Shown here piece after piece: positions 35,875 through 44,131 of a stretch of DNA of 47,500 nt. Position 1 is the first letter of the stretch. The number at the start of each line of letters is the position of its first letter. This DNA comes from Citrifermentans bemidjiense Bem (GTDB lineage Bacteria > Desulfobacterota > Desulfuromonadia > Geobacterales > Geobacteraceae). The notes beneath the pieces are model-generated. The model made no database searches, was not told the origin of the DNA, and saw only the letters and a list, made by a program, of their open reading frames with translations. The translations under genes and the position numbers were made by a program. The stretch is taken from contig NC_011146.1 of the NCBI RefSeq assembly GCF_000020725.1, forward strand, positions 1,127,501-1,175,000. Direction: 5' to 3'.

Positions 35875-36342
35875 ATGCGCAACGTAGAGAAGTTCATCGT
35901 CGTTTTGCTGCTCCTGGCTGCAGTAGCCATTCCCGCATGTTCCCAGAAAGAGGCGAAGCCGGTGACGGAAAAGGCCGCCGAGAGCAAGGCCCCCGCCGGC
36001 GCGACGGTGACTGCTTCCGGGCTCTCCTATACCGATATCGTTAAAGGTACCGGCGCCGCTCCCACCTCCGGGAAGATGGTGACCGTGCATTACACGGGCG
36101 TCTTGGAAAACGGCACCAAGTTCGACAGCTCCGTCGATCGCGGCCAGCCCTTCAGCTTCCGCATCGGTGCGGGCGAGGTGATCCCCGGGTGGGACGAAGG
36201 TGTCATCTCCATGAAGGTCGGCGGCAAAAGAAAGCTGGTCATCCCGCCGCAGCTTGGTTACGGCGCGTCAGGGGCCGGCGGGGTGATTCCCCCGAACGCC
36301 ACGTTGATCTTCGATGTGGAACTGCTGGACGTAGGGAAGTAG
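35875..36342 (+). CDS. FKBP-type peptidyl-prolyl isomerase lipoprotein
   Basis: A 155-residue periplasm-facing lipoprotein. The signal ends VAIPA before Cys22. A charged Lys/Glu/Ala linker (23-45) tethers a single FKBP domain (about 48-154): GKMVTVHYTGVLENGTKFDSS, then GEVIPGWDEGVISMKVGGKRKL and IPPQLGYGASGAGGVIPPNATL, ending in LIFDVELLDV. The FK506-site Tyr, Asp, Trp and Phe are kept, so it should be an active prolyl isomerase helping fold exported proteins. GGAGGAAG precedes the ATG. Single-gene unit. Confidence 0.95.
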   Translation: MRNVEKFIVVLLLLAAVAIPACSQKEAKPVTEKAAESKAPAGATVTASGLSYTDIVKGTGAAPTSGKMVTVHYTGVLENGTKFDSSVDRGQPFSFRIGAGEVIPGWDEGVISMKVGGKRKLVIPPQLGYGASGAGGVIPPNATLIFDVELLDVGK

Positions 36343-36374
36343 AGCTTTTACGGCTCTTGCAATGACCTTTCGGT

Positions 36375-36418
36375 CCTGTAGATTTGTCATCTGTGTTTTT
36401 TGCCGGTGATCCTACAGG
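36375..36418 (+). other. Inverted repeat between the FKBP and MuiA-like genes
   Basis: CCTGTAG (36375-36381) and CTACAGG (36412-36418) are perfect complements with a 30-nt loop that contains six Ts. It may be a weak terminator or an operator upstream of the MuiA-like gene. Low weight. Confidence 0.3.
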
Positions 36419-36438
36419 GTTTCATTGCGAGGTGCCGC

Positions 36439-37377
36439 ATGCGCTTTTTGCCTTTTGCCCTTATCCTGCTCTCCCTGCCGCTTTGCGGACAGGCCCTGGC
36501 CGGACAGAAGAGTGTCACCTATTTCCTGGACGGCGCCCGGGTGGAGCAGGAGCTATCCGCCGCTAACGGCTATGTGGAACTCCCTCTCCCCGACAACTTC
36601 GCCCCGGGCTCGTTGCGGGTGAAGCCGGTGTCCGGCGGGGGGGTGCTCCGGGTGGAACTGGTGTCGGCGCAAAAGGAGCGGCGGCGTGCCGGGGAGATAG
36701 CGCGCCTGAAGGAGCGCAAGGCCGAATTGCAGGACCGCATGGCAGTCCTGGAAAGGCGCGAGGAGATCTTCAGCGCGGCGGCCAAGTCGCAAAGCGGCAA
36801 GGCGCCGAGAAAGACCAAGGCGAACCCCGATCCGCTTGGGTCCCTGCAGCAGGGAACGGACTTCGCGCTGAGCCAGATGGAGTCGGTGTACCGCAGTAAG
36901 CGCAAGTGCCGCAACAACCTCGAAGAGGTGGAACGGCAGCTCGCCGCGGCCGCCAAGGGAGTGGCCGCCGCAAGGATCTGGCTGGCCGGAGGCAAGGCGC
37001 GGGTCAGCTACCTTTTGCAGGACGAGCGCTGGACGCCCTGCTACGACCTTCGCGTCTCCGGAGAAGGTAGCGGGGAATTGCTGCTGCACGCGAAGCTCCC
37101 CCGGCGCGAAAAGGGGGTGCAGTACGCCGTCTCCCGGGGAACCGTTGCGGAAGCCGTAAAAGCGCAGACGGTACGGGGGGAATATCCCACGCTGTCGCGC
37201 TACGCGCTGCAAGCGGTGGTGGGGGCGGAAAAGGGATCGCCTCCCTCGCGCCTCTCCTTTACCGCCGTCGAGGCGGGGCTTCCGCCGGGTGAGGGGTACC
37301 TGTTCTGGCAGGGCGAATATCTCGGCGGCGGGAGGTTCACAGGTGGCGGAGCCACGGAATTCTCCTTAGCCAAGTGA
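36439..37377 (+). CDS. Short MuiA-like protein (DUF4140 with partial DUF4139)
   Basis: A 312-residue exported protein. Signal peptide 1-22. The N-terminal piece (25-90) looks like DUF4140: KSVTYFLDGARVEQELSAANG and LPDNFAPGSLRVKPV. A helical coiled-coil segment follows (95-185). From about 195 the opening of a DUF4139 domain is visible (LQDERWTPCYDLRVSGE). Full MuiA-family proteins are 500-600 residues; this one stops at 312, so the DUF4139 beta domain is short or truncated. The upstream sequence offers a GAGGTG ribosome-binding site. The C-terminal 60 residues are Gly-rich (GEYLGGGRFTGGGATEF). Function unknown; presumed envelope protein. Confidence 0.7.
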   Translation: MRFLPFALILLSLPLCGQALAGQKSVTYFLDGARVEQELSAANGYVELPLPDNFAPGSLRVKPVSGGGVLRVELVSAQKERRRAGEIARLKERKAELQDRMAVLERREEIFSAAAKSQSGKAPRKTKANPDPLGSLQQGTDFALSQMESVYRSKRKCRNNLEEVERQLAAAAKGVAAARIWLAGGKARVSYLLQDERWTPCYDLRVSGEGSGELLLHAKLPRREKGVQYAVSRGTVAEAVKAQTVRGEYPTLSRYALQAVVGAEKGSPPSRLSFTAVEAGLPPGEGYLFWQGEYLGGGRFTGGGATEFSLAK

Positions 37378-37421
37378 CTGTACCTGGGACGATCGGAGGG
37401 CGCGCGATTCCCGATCTGTCC

Positions 37422-37450
37422 TTGCCTTTGCATGATTAAGATGTTATAAG
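37422..37450 (+). promoter_or_regulatory. Candidate promoter for fba
   Basis: TTGCCT (37422-37427) and TATAAG (37445-37450) have a 17-nt spacer and lie about 50 nt before the aldolase ATG. A second -10-like TACAAT is at 37476-37481 without a good -35. Confidence 0.5.
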
Positions 37451-37501
37451 GAAGCGGTTTTTGTGATGAATTGACTACAATCCCAGTGAGAAGGAGGAGA
37501 T

Positions 37502-38785
37502 ATGCCCGTAACGTCTTCAGATTTCGTCAAAGCCCTCGAAGTAGGCCGTCCCCCCAACGTCGCGAAGCTTTTCCCCAATTCCAAGGCTTTGCTGGTCAGC
37601 GGCAAGGTGATCGATCGCGCCATGAACGCCAAGGGGCACGCGCTCGCACTGGCAGCCAACGGCAGGAATCACTTCGTCATCCGCGGCGTACTGGCTGCGG
37701 CACAAAGGGCCAACGCCGCCGTCCTCATCGAGATTGCCAAGTCCGAGGGGGGCCAGAAAGCGTATTGCCCCGTGAACTACTGGAACATGGCCCGCCAGGT
37801 CGACGCCGTCGCCAACGAACTCGGCATCACCATTCCGGTCGCCATCCATGCCGACCACTACGGCATCAAGGGTGAGGGGGACATCAAGTCGGCGAAGGTC
37901 GAGATCCCCAGCATGTTCGACGCCGGCATCACCTCCATCGCCATCGACGCCTCCCACCTCCCCGACGAAGAGAACCTCCTGGCGAACCTGGAGCTGAACC
38001 AGTTCATCCCGGCCTGGGCCGGCCTTGAGACCGAGGTAGGCGAGATCAAGGGTAAAGAGGGGCTTTCCACCGTGCCCGAAGCGCTTTTCCTGATCAAGGG
38101 ACTGAACGCCCACGGCGTCTTCCCGGACTGGATCGCCCTCAATAACGGCACCACCCACGGGATCGAGGCGTCCGACGCCGGCATCCAGGTGGAACTGACC
38201 GCCGAAATCCACGAGGCCATCAAGCAGTACGGCGTGAACGGCGCCCAGCACGGCACCTCCGGCAACAGCTACGACAGGCTGCGCCAGATCGCCCAGAAGA
38301 CCCGCACCACCAAGGCCAACGTCGCCACGGCGCTGCAGTTCATCTCCTGGGGGCTCGAGGTCAACGACTACGGCAACGCCAAGCTCGACGCGAACGGCAA
38401 CTTCATCAAGGTGAAGGGCGAGGGGATGACCGAGGAGCTTTGGACCGAAATGGTCGCCTTCGCCGATTCCAAGGGGTGGAAGAAGGGGGATTACAAAAAC
38501 CTCAACCTCCCGTTCGAAAACAAGCTCCTGGCACAGCCCAAGGAGGCGCGTGACAGGATGGCCAAGCGGGTCGAGGATTTTGCCTACAAGCTCATCACCG
38601 AGGTATTCAACTCCGGCGATACCGCGCCGCTTGCCGTCGATGCCATTTTGAAAGCCGGCTCTTACGACCTAGGCCCCAAGGGTAAGCGCGTCGAGGATCC
38701 GGCACAGTGGACCAAGGAAATGCTCCCGAAGCAGGCTGCCGGGCTTTCCAGGGATAAAGGACCTGCAGGCAACTTCGAAGACTAA
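37502..38785 (+). CDS. fba: Class II fructose-bisphosphate aldolase
   Basis: A 427-residue zinc-dependent aldolase of glycolysis and gluconeogenesis. Zinc and catalytic motifs: VAIHADHYGIKG (DH pair), IDASHLPDEENL, the ETEVGEIKGKEG loop, the second zinc His in NNGTTHGIEASD, and GVNGAQHGTSGNS. It is longer than E. coli FbaA (359) and belongs to the long type found in Geobacteraceae and Chlorobi, with extra C-terminal helices (about 310-420). AAGGAGGAGAT before the ATG is a very strong ribosome-binding site, consistent with high expression. A terminator follows. With enolase it covers part of the gluconeogenic route used during growth on acetate. Confidence 0.95.
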   Translation: MPVTSSDFVKALEVGRPPNVAKLFPNSKALLVSGKVIDRAMNAKGHALALAANGRNHFVIRGVLAAAQRANAAVLIEIAKSEGGQKAYCPVNYWNMARQVDAVANELGITIPVAIHADHYGIKGEGDIKSAKVEIPSMFDAGITSIAIDASHLPDEENLLANLELNQFIPAWAGLETEVGEIKGKEGLSTVPEALFLIKGLNAHGVFPDWIALNNGTTHGIEASDAGIQVELTAEIHEAIKQYGVNGAQHGTSGNSYDRLRQIAQKTRTTKANVATALQFISWGLEVNDYGNAKLDANGNFIKVKGEGMTEELWTEMVAFADSKGWKKGDYKNLNLPFENKLLAQPKEARDRMAKRVEDFAYKLITEVFNSGDTAPLAVDAILKAGSYDLGPKGKRVEDPAQWTKEMLPKQAAGLSRDKGPAGNFED

Positions 38786-38815
38786 AAAGCCGTAGTTGCA
38801 GCGAAGCGGAACACG

Positions 38816-38841
38816 AGGGGGGCGCCGCGCCCCCCTTTTTT
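38816..38841 (+). terminator. Terminator after fba
   Basis: GGGGGGCG / CGCCCCCC hairpin with a 2-3-base loop followed by six Ts. Confidence 0.9.
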
Positions 38842-38867
38842 GACTGGGTGTCCGAAAGGGGATCACG

Positions 38868-39242
38868 ATGAAAGACAGACGCAATTTTTCTCGGGTCGAG
38901 TTCAGGGTTTCGGCGTTGCTGCAGGCAGAGGGTGTGGCGATAAAGGGCGAGGTTACGGACGTAAGTCTGCACGGTCTCTACATGGAGACCGATGAGCAGA
39001 TACCGATGGGGAGTCCTGTGGAGATCACCATCTACCTTTCCGCGACCACCGAGCCCGTCGTCATCAACGTGAAAGGGACAGTGGCAAGGCTGGTGCCGGG
39101 GGGGATCGGGTGCGCCTTCGACAAGATGGACATCGAATCCTTCGCCCATCTCCGCAGCATCATCTCCTACCAGGGCGGGGACGAGTCCAAGGTCATGGCC
39201 GAGTTTTCCGAGTACATCGTCAGGAAGATGCATGATGAGTGA
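38868..39242 (+). CDS. PilZ-domain protein (cyclic di-GMP receptor)
   Basis: A 124-residue single PilZ domain. The c-di-GMP binding residues are intact: RRNFSR (4-9, the RxxxR motif) and DVSLHGLYM (31-39, the DxSxxG motif), and the beta-barrel continues to about residue 100 (VVINVKGTVARLVPGGIGCAF). The C-terminal helix (HLRSIISYQGGDESKV) may bind a partner. GGGGAT is just before the ATG. The gene overlaps the next (HD hydrolase) by 11 nt, indicating co-translation and a likely shared function. Confidence 0.95.
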   Translation: MKDRRNFSRVEFRVSALLQAEGVAIKGEVTDVSLHGLYMETDEQIPMGSPVEITIYLSATTEPVVINVKGTVARLVPGGIGCAFDKMDIESFAHLRSIISYQGGDESKVMAEFSEYIVRKMHDE

Positions 39243-40038
39243 CGCGGAGGTTCCGGGTCTGGAACCGCTGCGGGCTTGGTTTGCCTCGTATTGCGATTCC
39301 TTCCGCAGCGCGGACCCGGAACAGCAGCGCAACTTCGACCTCAAGGAAAAACATACCCGCAACGTCTGCCTCGCCGCCCGCCGCATCGCGCAGGGGGAGA
39401 GCCCGAGGTTCTGCACGCTGGCGGAGGTGGCCGCCGTTTGCCATGACCTGGGCCGCTTCCCCCAATTCAGGGACTACCACACCTTTAAAGACAGCGATTC
39501 CGTGAACCACGCCCATCTCTCGGCCCAAGTGGTTAAGCAGCGCGCCCTGCTCGATTTCCTCCCTCGTGAGGAGCGGGAAGCTGTGGAGATAGCGGTACGG
39601 CTGCATAACGCCTTCGAGGTCCCGGCCGGACTTCCCCCTGAAACGGAAAAACTGCTGCGTCTGCTGCGCGATGCCGACAAGCTCGACATCTGGCGCGTCT
39701 TCATCGAGTACTTCGAAACTCCGGAAGAGGAGCGCCCCTCCGCCGCCGGCCTCGGGTTTCCGGACCTGCCGGGGTGCTCTCCCGAAGTGATGGATGCGGT
39801 GAGAAAAGGGAAGATGGTGCACCTCTCCAGCCTGAGGAGCCTGAACGACTTCAAGCTCCTGCAGTTGTCATGGATCTACGACATCAACTTCGTCTCGACT
39901 CTCAGGCTTATCCGGGAGAGGGGCGTGCTGGAGCAGTTCGCCGCCATCCTCCCCGCTGACGAGGCGGTCGCCGACGTGCTGGCACAGGTGCGGGGATATC
40001 TGGAGCGGCGCCTGAAAGAGGGCGCCGGCGCGGCATAG
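39232..40038 (+). CDS. HD-domain phosphohydrolase
   Basis: A 268-residue soluble HD-superfamily protein. Metal residues: His41 (KHTRNV), His71-Asp72 (CHDLGRFPQFRDYHTF), a further His in RLHNAFEV near 124, and Asp near 148 (DADKLDIWR). The layout is close to small nucleotide-type HD hydrolases rather than the HD-GYP c-di-GMP phosphodiesterases (no GYP motif is seen). Substrate unknown. ATG 39232 (or 39235) overlaps the PilZ stop; AGGAAG is upstream. Linked to PilZ by overlap, so it might work downstream of c-di-GMP, which is inference. Confidence 0.9.
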   Translation: MMSDAEVPGLEPLRAWFASYCDSFRSADPEQQRNFDLKEKHTRNVCLAARRIAQGESPRFCTLAEVAAVCHDLGRFPQFRDYHTFKDSDSVNHAHLSAQVVKQRALLDFLPREEREAVEIAVRLHNAFEVPAGLPPETEKLLRLLRDADKLDIWRVFIEYFETPEEERPSAAGLGFPDLPGCSPEVMDAVRKGKMVHLSSLRSLNDFKLLQLSWIYDINFVSTLRLIRERGVLEQFAAILPADEAVADVLAQVRGYLERRLKEGAGAA

Positions 40039-40089
40039 CAACTACCTGAGTGTTCCCTTAAGGTGTCATCGAAAAAAAGGAGCAAAAAA

Positions 40090-41058
40090 ATGAACAGATA
40101 CCTCGGTCGAAGCGCAATCGTCATGGTTTTGCTGGCAATGGTGCTGCTTGTAGCGGAGCAGAACGCGGATGCCCGCGCTGGCGGCGGACGCTCCTTTGGG
40201 AGCAGAGGGAGCCGGAGCTATTCCCGCCCCGTCGCTCCGCCGTCCCAGTCGCCGTCACGTCAGTACGCACCGAGCCCCACCCCAAGTCCCATGACTCCCC
40301 CTTACCAGCAGCCCTCGCGCGGCTTCGGCGGCTTTGGCAGGAGCCTCTTGGGCGGGCTCGCCGGGGGCTTCCTGGGAGGGATGCTGTTCAGGTCTCTGGG
40401 CTTTGGCGGCGGCATGGGCATGGGGGGCGGCATCGGCCTCTTCGACATCCTGCTTCTGGCCGGCATCGCCTATCTCATCTACCGGATGGTCAAGAAAAAG
40501 CGTGAGCCCGAAACAGATGTCTACGGGCAGCGTCCCAACGTGATCGACATCGATCACTATCAGGTCAGCCAGGGAAGTGCGCAGTCCCTGGGATACCAGC
40601 AGGCACAGGACGAAGTCGAGGAGGGGCTTTCGCACATTCGTCAGATGGATCCTTCTTTTGACGAAGGCCGCTTCAACGACGCCGTCATGGACATGTTCTT
40701 CAAGATCCAGGGGGCCTGGATGAACCGCGACCTCTCCGGCGTCTCCGCTCTTTTCACCGATGAAATGCGGGCCGCCATGCAGGGTGACGTCGATCAACTG
40801 CTGCGGGATAAGAGGGTGAACCGGCTGGAGAACATCGCGGTGCGTAACGTGGAGATCTCGGAGGCGTGGCAGGAGAGCGGCAAGGACTTCATCACCGCTC
40901 TCATTTATGCCAACCTCCTCGACTACACGACCGACGACGCCACCGGGGCCGTCGTCTCAGGGAGCAAGGCCGACCCGGTCAAATTCGAGGAGTACTGGAC
41001 CTTCACCAGGACGGTCGGCAACAACCCCTGGAAGCTGAGCGCGATCAACCAGAAGTAA
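40090..41058 (+). CDS. Membrane-anchored Tim44-domain protein
   Basis: A 322-residue protein. An N-terminal hydrophobic segment (8-24), then a low-complexity Gly/Ser/Pro region (30-95), Gly-rich transmembrane segments (about 95-140: LLGGLAGGFLGGMLFRSLGF; IGLFDILLLAGIAYLIYRMV) and a KKKRE stop-transfer. The C-terminal half (185-322) is a Tim44-like domain (FFKIQGAWMNRDLSGVSALF, YANLLDYTTDD, EEYWTFTRTVGNNPWKLSAI), which in bacteria occurs in uncharacterised envelope proteins related to the mitochondrial import subunit. AGGAG precedes the ATG at 40090. Function unknown in this clade; a role in membrane-protein handling is an inference. Confidence 0.9.
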   Translation: MNRYLGRSAIVMVLLAMVLLVAEQNADARAGGGRSFGSRGSRSYSRPVAPPSQSPSRQYAPSPTPSPMTPPYQQPSRGFGGFGRSLLGGLAGGFLGGMLFRSLGFGGGMGMGGGIGLFDILLLAGIAYLIYRMVKKKREPETDVYGQRPNVIDIDHYQVSQGSAQSLGYQQAQDEVEEGLSHIRQMDPSFDEGRFNDAVMDMFFKIQGAWMNRDLSGVSALFTDEMRAAMQGDVDQLLRDKRVNRLENIAVRNVEISEAWQESGKDFITALIYANLLDYTTDDATGAVVSGSKADPVKFEEYWTFTRTVGNNPWKLSAINQK

Positions 41059-41090
41059 CCGCCCCGCCGGATATCGGTTTAAAGCCCCCT

Positions 41091-41131
41091 CTGAAGGGGA
41101 CTGGCTCCGCAAGGTGCCGGTCCCCCTTCAG
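41091..41131. repeat. REP-like palindrome between the Tim44 and Cas6-like genes
   Basis: CTGAAGGGGACTGG pairs with CCGGTCCCCCTTCAG (one bulge, one wobble) around CTCCGCAAGGTG. No T-tract follows. Sequences of this shape ('ctggctccgc..gtgcc') recur between genes in Geobacter genomes as I recall; only this copy is in the window. It may act as a REP element or an inefficient terminator. Confidence 0.5.
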
Positions 41132-41174
41132 CGAGCTCGCAGCGCGGCTGCGCCCAAAGAAGTGGAGATTATTT

Positions 41175-42044
41175 GTGGAGCTGCATTACGCCAGGCTGCT
41201 GTTCACCTTTACCCTCTCGTCGGATCTTCCTGACCCCCACGCTTTTTTTGTCACCCGCGCCGAGTTCGAGAGCGCCTTCCGTAGTTCTCTTGCCTGCCGC
41301 AGGTCCGACTGCGCCGGCTGTCTTTCGGCGGCCCCCTGTCCCTTTCCCGCCACCTTCGGGCAGCAGATAGCCAAGGACCCGGAAGCGGTCCGGCGGCACC
41401 AGAAGCCGCCGCTTCCCTTCATCTTCCAGTTCCCTGTGCTACCTCCATCCCCTAACCGCGGCACGAACCATCAGCTGGCGCTACACCTGGTCGGTAGCGC
41501 GGTTCAGCATGTCTCCTCTTACCTTTGTGCGGTGCGGGTTCTCGTGGAATCCAGGAAAGGGCGTGTCTTGCGGGTGGAAGCGGAGGCTCCGGGAGGAGGG
41601 CGTACCCCGATTGACGCTGCCGGCGGCGTCCCGCTGCTCAGTTCCCAGGATCCGGTGCTGGCAGGACCGCTTTCGACGGAGACGGTGACCCTGCAGTTGC
41701 TCACCCCGCTGAAACTCGTCAATGAGGGAAGGCTGCTGAAGACCTTCACCTTTGCCCAATTCGCGCGGTCGCTGATGCGCCGCATCTCCTCGCTTGCTTA
41801 TCATTACGAGGGGGCGGAGCCGTCCCTCGATTACCGCTGGCTGTCCCAGAGCAGCGAAGCCGTGGAAACCCTCGAGTACGGCTGCCGGCTGGTCTCGTGG
41901 AACGGCCGCCCGGCGGGGATCGCCGGAACCGCGGTATTTGGCGGCGATCTCGAGCCGTTTCACCTGCTCTTGCAACTTGGGATGGCCACCCATCTCGGCA
42001 AGGGGGCTTCATTTGGCTTTGGCTCTTACCGCGTAAAGAGTTGA
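41175..42044 (+). CDS. Orphan Cas6-like RAMP protein
   Basis: A 289-residue protein with the features of the CRISPR pre-crRNA endoribonuclease family (Cas6, COG5551/DUF2276 type): an N-terminal RAMP strand LHYARLLFTFTLSSD, a central four-Cys cluster (Cys41, Cys46, Cys49, Cys55), a second RAMP half with LQLLTPLKLVNEGRL, and the C-terminal Gly-rich loop GMATHLGKGASFGFGSYRV. No CRISPR array and no other cas gene is present in 47.5 kb. GTG 41175 is the start (GGAG eight bases upstream); an open frame reaching 40866 lies inside the Tim44 gene and is not coding. It could process RNA for CRISPR loci elsewhere or have been recruited to another RNA substrate. Active-site His candidates (His4, His22, His75) are not secure. 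Confidence 0.82.
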   Translation: MELHYARLLFTFTLSSDLPDPHAFFVTRAEFESAFRSSLACRRSDCAGCLSAAPCPFPATFGQQIAKDPEAVRRHQKPPLPFIFQFPVLPPSPNRGTNHQLALHLVGSAVQHVSSYLCAVRVLVESRKGRVLRVEAEAPGGGRTPIDAAGGVPLLSSQDPVLAGPLSTETVTLQLLTPLKLVNEGRLLKTFTFAQFARSLMRRISSLAYHYEGAEPSLDYRWLSQSSEAVETLEYGCRLVSWNGRPAGIAGTAVFGGDLEPFHLLLQLGMATHLGKGASFGFGSYRVKS

Positions 42045-42120
42045 GCCTTTTCCTGCCGCTTTAAGACCCCACTGCCGCACCGCAACGCGATTAGAACCCC
42101 TGCTAGAGCAGATTAATCTC

Positions 42121-42148
42121 TTGTAATGATAGTTATCTCAGCTAGAAT
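42121..42148 (+). promoter_or_regulatory. Candidate promoter for ftsH
   Basis: TTGTAA (42121-42126) and TAGAAT (42143-42148) with a 16-nt spacer, about 43 nt before the ATG. It does not have the CCCCAT -10 of a heat-shock sigma-32 promoter. Confidence 0.45.
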
Positions 42149-42151
42149 TCG

Positions 42152-42175
42152 GTGGTATTTTAACGTTAGTACCAC
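42152..42175 (+). promoter_or_regulatory. Stem-loop in the ftsH 5' leader
   Basis: GTGGTA (42152-42157) and TACCAC (42170-42175) are perfect complements with a 12-nt AT-rich loop, ending a few bases before the AGGAG ribosome-binding site. A leader structure this close to the RBS could modulate translation. Confidence 0.35.
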
Positions 42176-42190
42176 TACAGGAGCCTGTTC

Positions 42191-44041
42191 ATGGGACAAG
42201 GCATCTGGAAACCCCTGATGATCGCCGCATTGTTCGTGCTGTTGGTCGACCTGTTCTACGGTGCCGTCGTGAAGCCGACGGCGGAGCGTGGCGCCGACAT
42301 CAGCTACACCCGTTTCCGGGACGAGGTGGCAGCGAACAACGTGACCAAGGTCACGCTCAGGGGGAAGAACGTCAAAGGGCAGTTCCGCAATCAGGTCAAG
42401 GTTCCCGCGGCCACCGTCGATGAAAAGGGGGGGACCGTCAGCGTCTCCAACTTCACCACCACATTGCCGTCTATAGAAGATATGACCCTATTGCCCGAGC
42501 TTAACAGCAGACGGGTCGACGTCTCGGTCGTTTCCACGGAAGGGTCAACGATGGGAACCTTGTTCCTGTACCTCCTGCCGTGGCTCATCATCCTCGGGGT
42601 CTGGTGGTTGGTGATGCGGGGGATGAGAAAGCAGGGACCGACCGGGATGATGGGCGGGTTTGCCCGCTCCGGCGCCAAGGCATACACCTCCGAGCGTATC
42701 GAGGTGACCTTTACGGACGTGGCCGGTATGGAAGAGGCCAAGCAGGAACTGCGCGAGGTGGTGGAATACCTGAAAGAGCCTAAGAAGTTCCAGCAGGTAG
42801 GAGGAAAGGTACCCAAAGGGGTGCTGCTGGTCGGGCCTCCGGGAACCGGCAAGACGCTTTTGGCAAGGGCGGTGGCGGGGGAGGCTGGTGTACCCTTTTT
42901 CTCCATTTCCGCATCGGCCTTCATAGAGATGTTCGTCGGGGTGGGCGCGAGCCGGGTGCGGGATCTTTTCGCTACGGCAAGGAAATCGCTCCCCAGCATC
43001 ATCTTCATTGACGAGCTGGATGCCGTCGGCAGGAGCCGTGGAGCTGGTTTCGGCGGTGGGCATGACGAGCGCGAACAGACTTTGAACCAGCTGCTCTCGG
43101 AGATGGACGGTTTCGATCCCCACACAGAGTTGGTCGTCATTTCTGCCACCAACAGGCCCGACGTCCTCGATCCTGCCCTGCTTCGTCCCGGGCGCTTTGA
43201 CCGCACCGTGGTCATAGAGCGGCCGGACTGGCGTGACCGCGAGAAAATCTTGAGGGTTCATACCAAGAAGATCCCGCTGGCAGCCGATGTCGATCTGGGG
43301 GTCATCGCCAAGGGAACACCTGGGATGACCGGCGCGGACCTGGAGGGGCTGGTCAACGAGGCGGCGATTCTCACGGCAAGGGAGAACAAGCGCGTTGTCG
43401 GACTGGACGAGTTGGAACGGGCGAAGGACAAGCTCCTGATGGGGGGGGAGCGGCACATGGTGATCTCGGACGAGGAACGGCGGATCACCGCCTACCATGA
43501 GGCGGGGCACGCTCTGGTGGCGCGTCTTCTTCCCAGCACCGATCCGGTTCACAAAGTAACCATACTGCCGCGGGGGCGTGCTCTTGGGGTAACCCAGCAG
43601 TTGCCCGAGGACGATCGTTACCACTACCCGCGCGCCTATCTCGTCAATCGTCTGTGCGTGGCGCTGGGGGGTAGGGTCGCCGAGCGGATCGTCTTCAACG
43701 ACGTGTCGTCGGGCGCCCAGAGCGATCTGAAGCATGTCACGGAACTGGCCGAAAAGATGGTATGTCAGTGGGGGATGAGCGAGAAGATAGGGCCGATGAC
43801 CTTTTCCAGGGGAGAGGAGCATCCCTTTCTTGGCATGAAGTTGGCGGAAGAAAAGACCTTTTCCGAAGAGATGGCCTGGTTGATAGACCAGGAGATAGCA
43901 TCGTTCATCAGGGCTGCCGAAGGGAAATCCGTGGAACTTTTGAGTGCCAATCGGAGCAAGCTAGACGCATTGGCGGCGGCGCTCCTGGAGGAAGAGACCC
44001 TTGACGGCCAGCGCGTCGATGAGATTTTGTCGGGAGCGTGA
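42191..44041 (+). CDS. ftsH: ATP-dependent zinc metalloprotease FtsH
   Basis: A 616-residue membrane-bound AAA+ protease that degrades misassembled membrane proteins and regulators. Two N-terminal membrane helices (about 8-27 and 122-143) flank a periplasmic domain. AAA+ domain: Walker A GPPGTGKT (215-222), Walker B IIFIDELD (270-277; Leu replaces the usual Ile in DEID), [21 protein letters not shown]. Zinc protease site HEAGH (436-440), third ligand Asp in the [19 protein letters not shown] region. Length is normal but the C-terminal tail is short. Single-gene unit with AGGAG before the ATG. It sits next to the Cas6-like gene, but no link is implied. Confidence 0.97.
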   Translation: MGQGIWKPLMIAALFVLLVDLFYGAVVKPTAERGADISYTRFRDEVAANNVTKVTLRGKNVKGQFRNQVKVPAATVDEKGGTVSVSNFTTTLPSIEDMTLLPELNSRRVDVSVVSTEGSTMGTLFLYLLPWLIILGVWWLVMRGMRKQGPTGMMGGFARSGAKAYTSERIEVTFTDVAGMEEAKQELREVVEYLKEPKKFQQVGGKVPKGVLLVGPPGTGKTLLARAVAGEAGVPFFSISASAFIEMFVGVGASRVRDLFATARKSLPSIIFIDELDAVGRSRGAGFGGGHDEREQTLNQLLSEMDGFDPHTELVVISATNRPDVLDPALLRPGRFDRTVVIERPDWRDREKILRVHTKKIPLAADVDLGVIAKGTPGMTGADLEGLVNEAAILTARENKRVVGLDELERAKDKLLMGGERHMVISDEERRITAYHEAGHALVARLLPSTDPVHKVTILPRGRALGVTQQLPEDDRYHYPRAYLVNRLCVALGGRVAERIVFNDVSSGAQSDLKHVTELAEKMVCQWGMSEKIGPMTFSRGEEHPFLGMKLAEEKTFSEEMAWLIDQEIASFIRAAEGKSVELLSANRSKLDALAAALLEEETLDGQRVDEILSGA

Positions 44042-44075
44042 GTCAGGCCGTTCCACGAAGTCCTGGCAGTACATG

Positions 44076-44111
44076 AGGTCCACCAGGTTCACCAGGTCCA
44101 CCAGGTCCACA
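44076..44111 (+). repeat. 9-bp tandem repeats, four copies
   Basis: AGGTCCACC, AGGTTCACC, AGGTCCACC and AGGTCCACA run head to tail after the ftsH stop, with only one internal mismatch. The same GTCCAC core at period 9 recurs at 47382-47426. Too short and close to be CRISPR; a simple-sequence tract in a non-coding spacer. Confidence 0.8.
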
Positions 44112-44131
44112 AAGCCGGCCCCTTTCCCCAA

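Noticed and set aside
40866..41174. A 103-codon N-terminal extension of the Cas6-like protein
   Set aside because: It overlaps the end of the Tim44 gene in another frame and crosses the REP-like palindrome; RAMP homology begins after GTG 41175, which has a ribosome-binding site.
42191..44041. Loss of function in FtsH because of DELD in Walker B
   Set aside because: Ile to Leu at this position is conservative; both acidic residues are kept, so activity is expected.
44076..44111. CRISPR array
   Set aside because: The repeat unit is 9 bp with no spacers, so it is a short tandem repeat and not a CRISPR, despite the Cas6-like gene 2 kb away.
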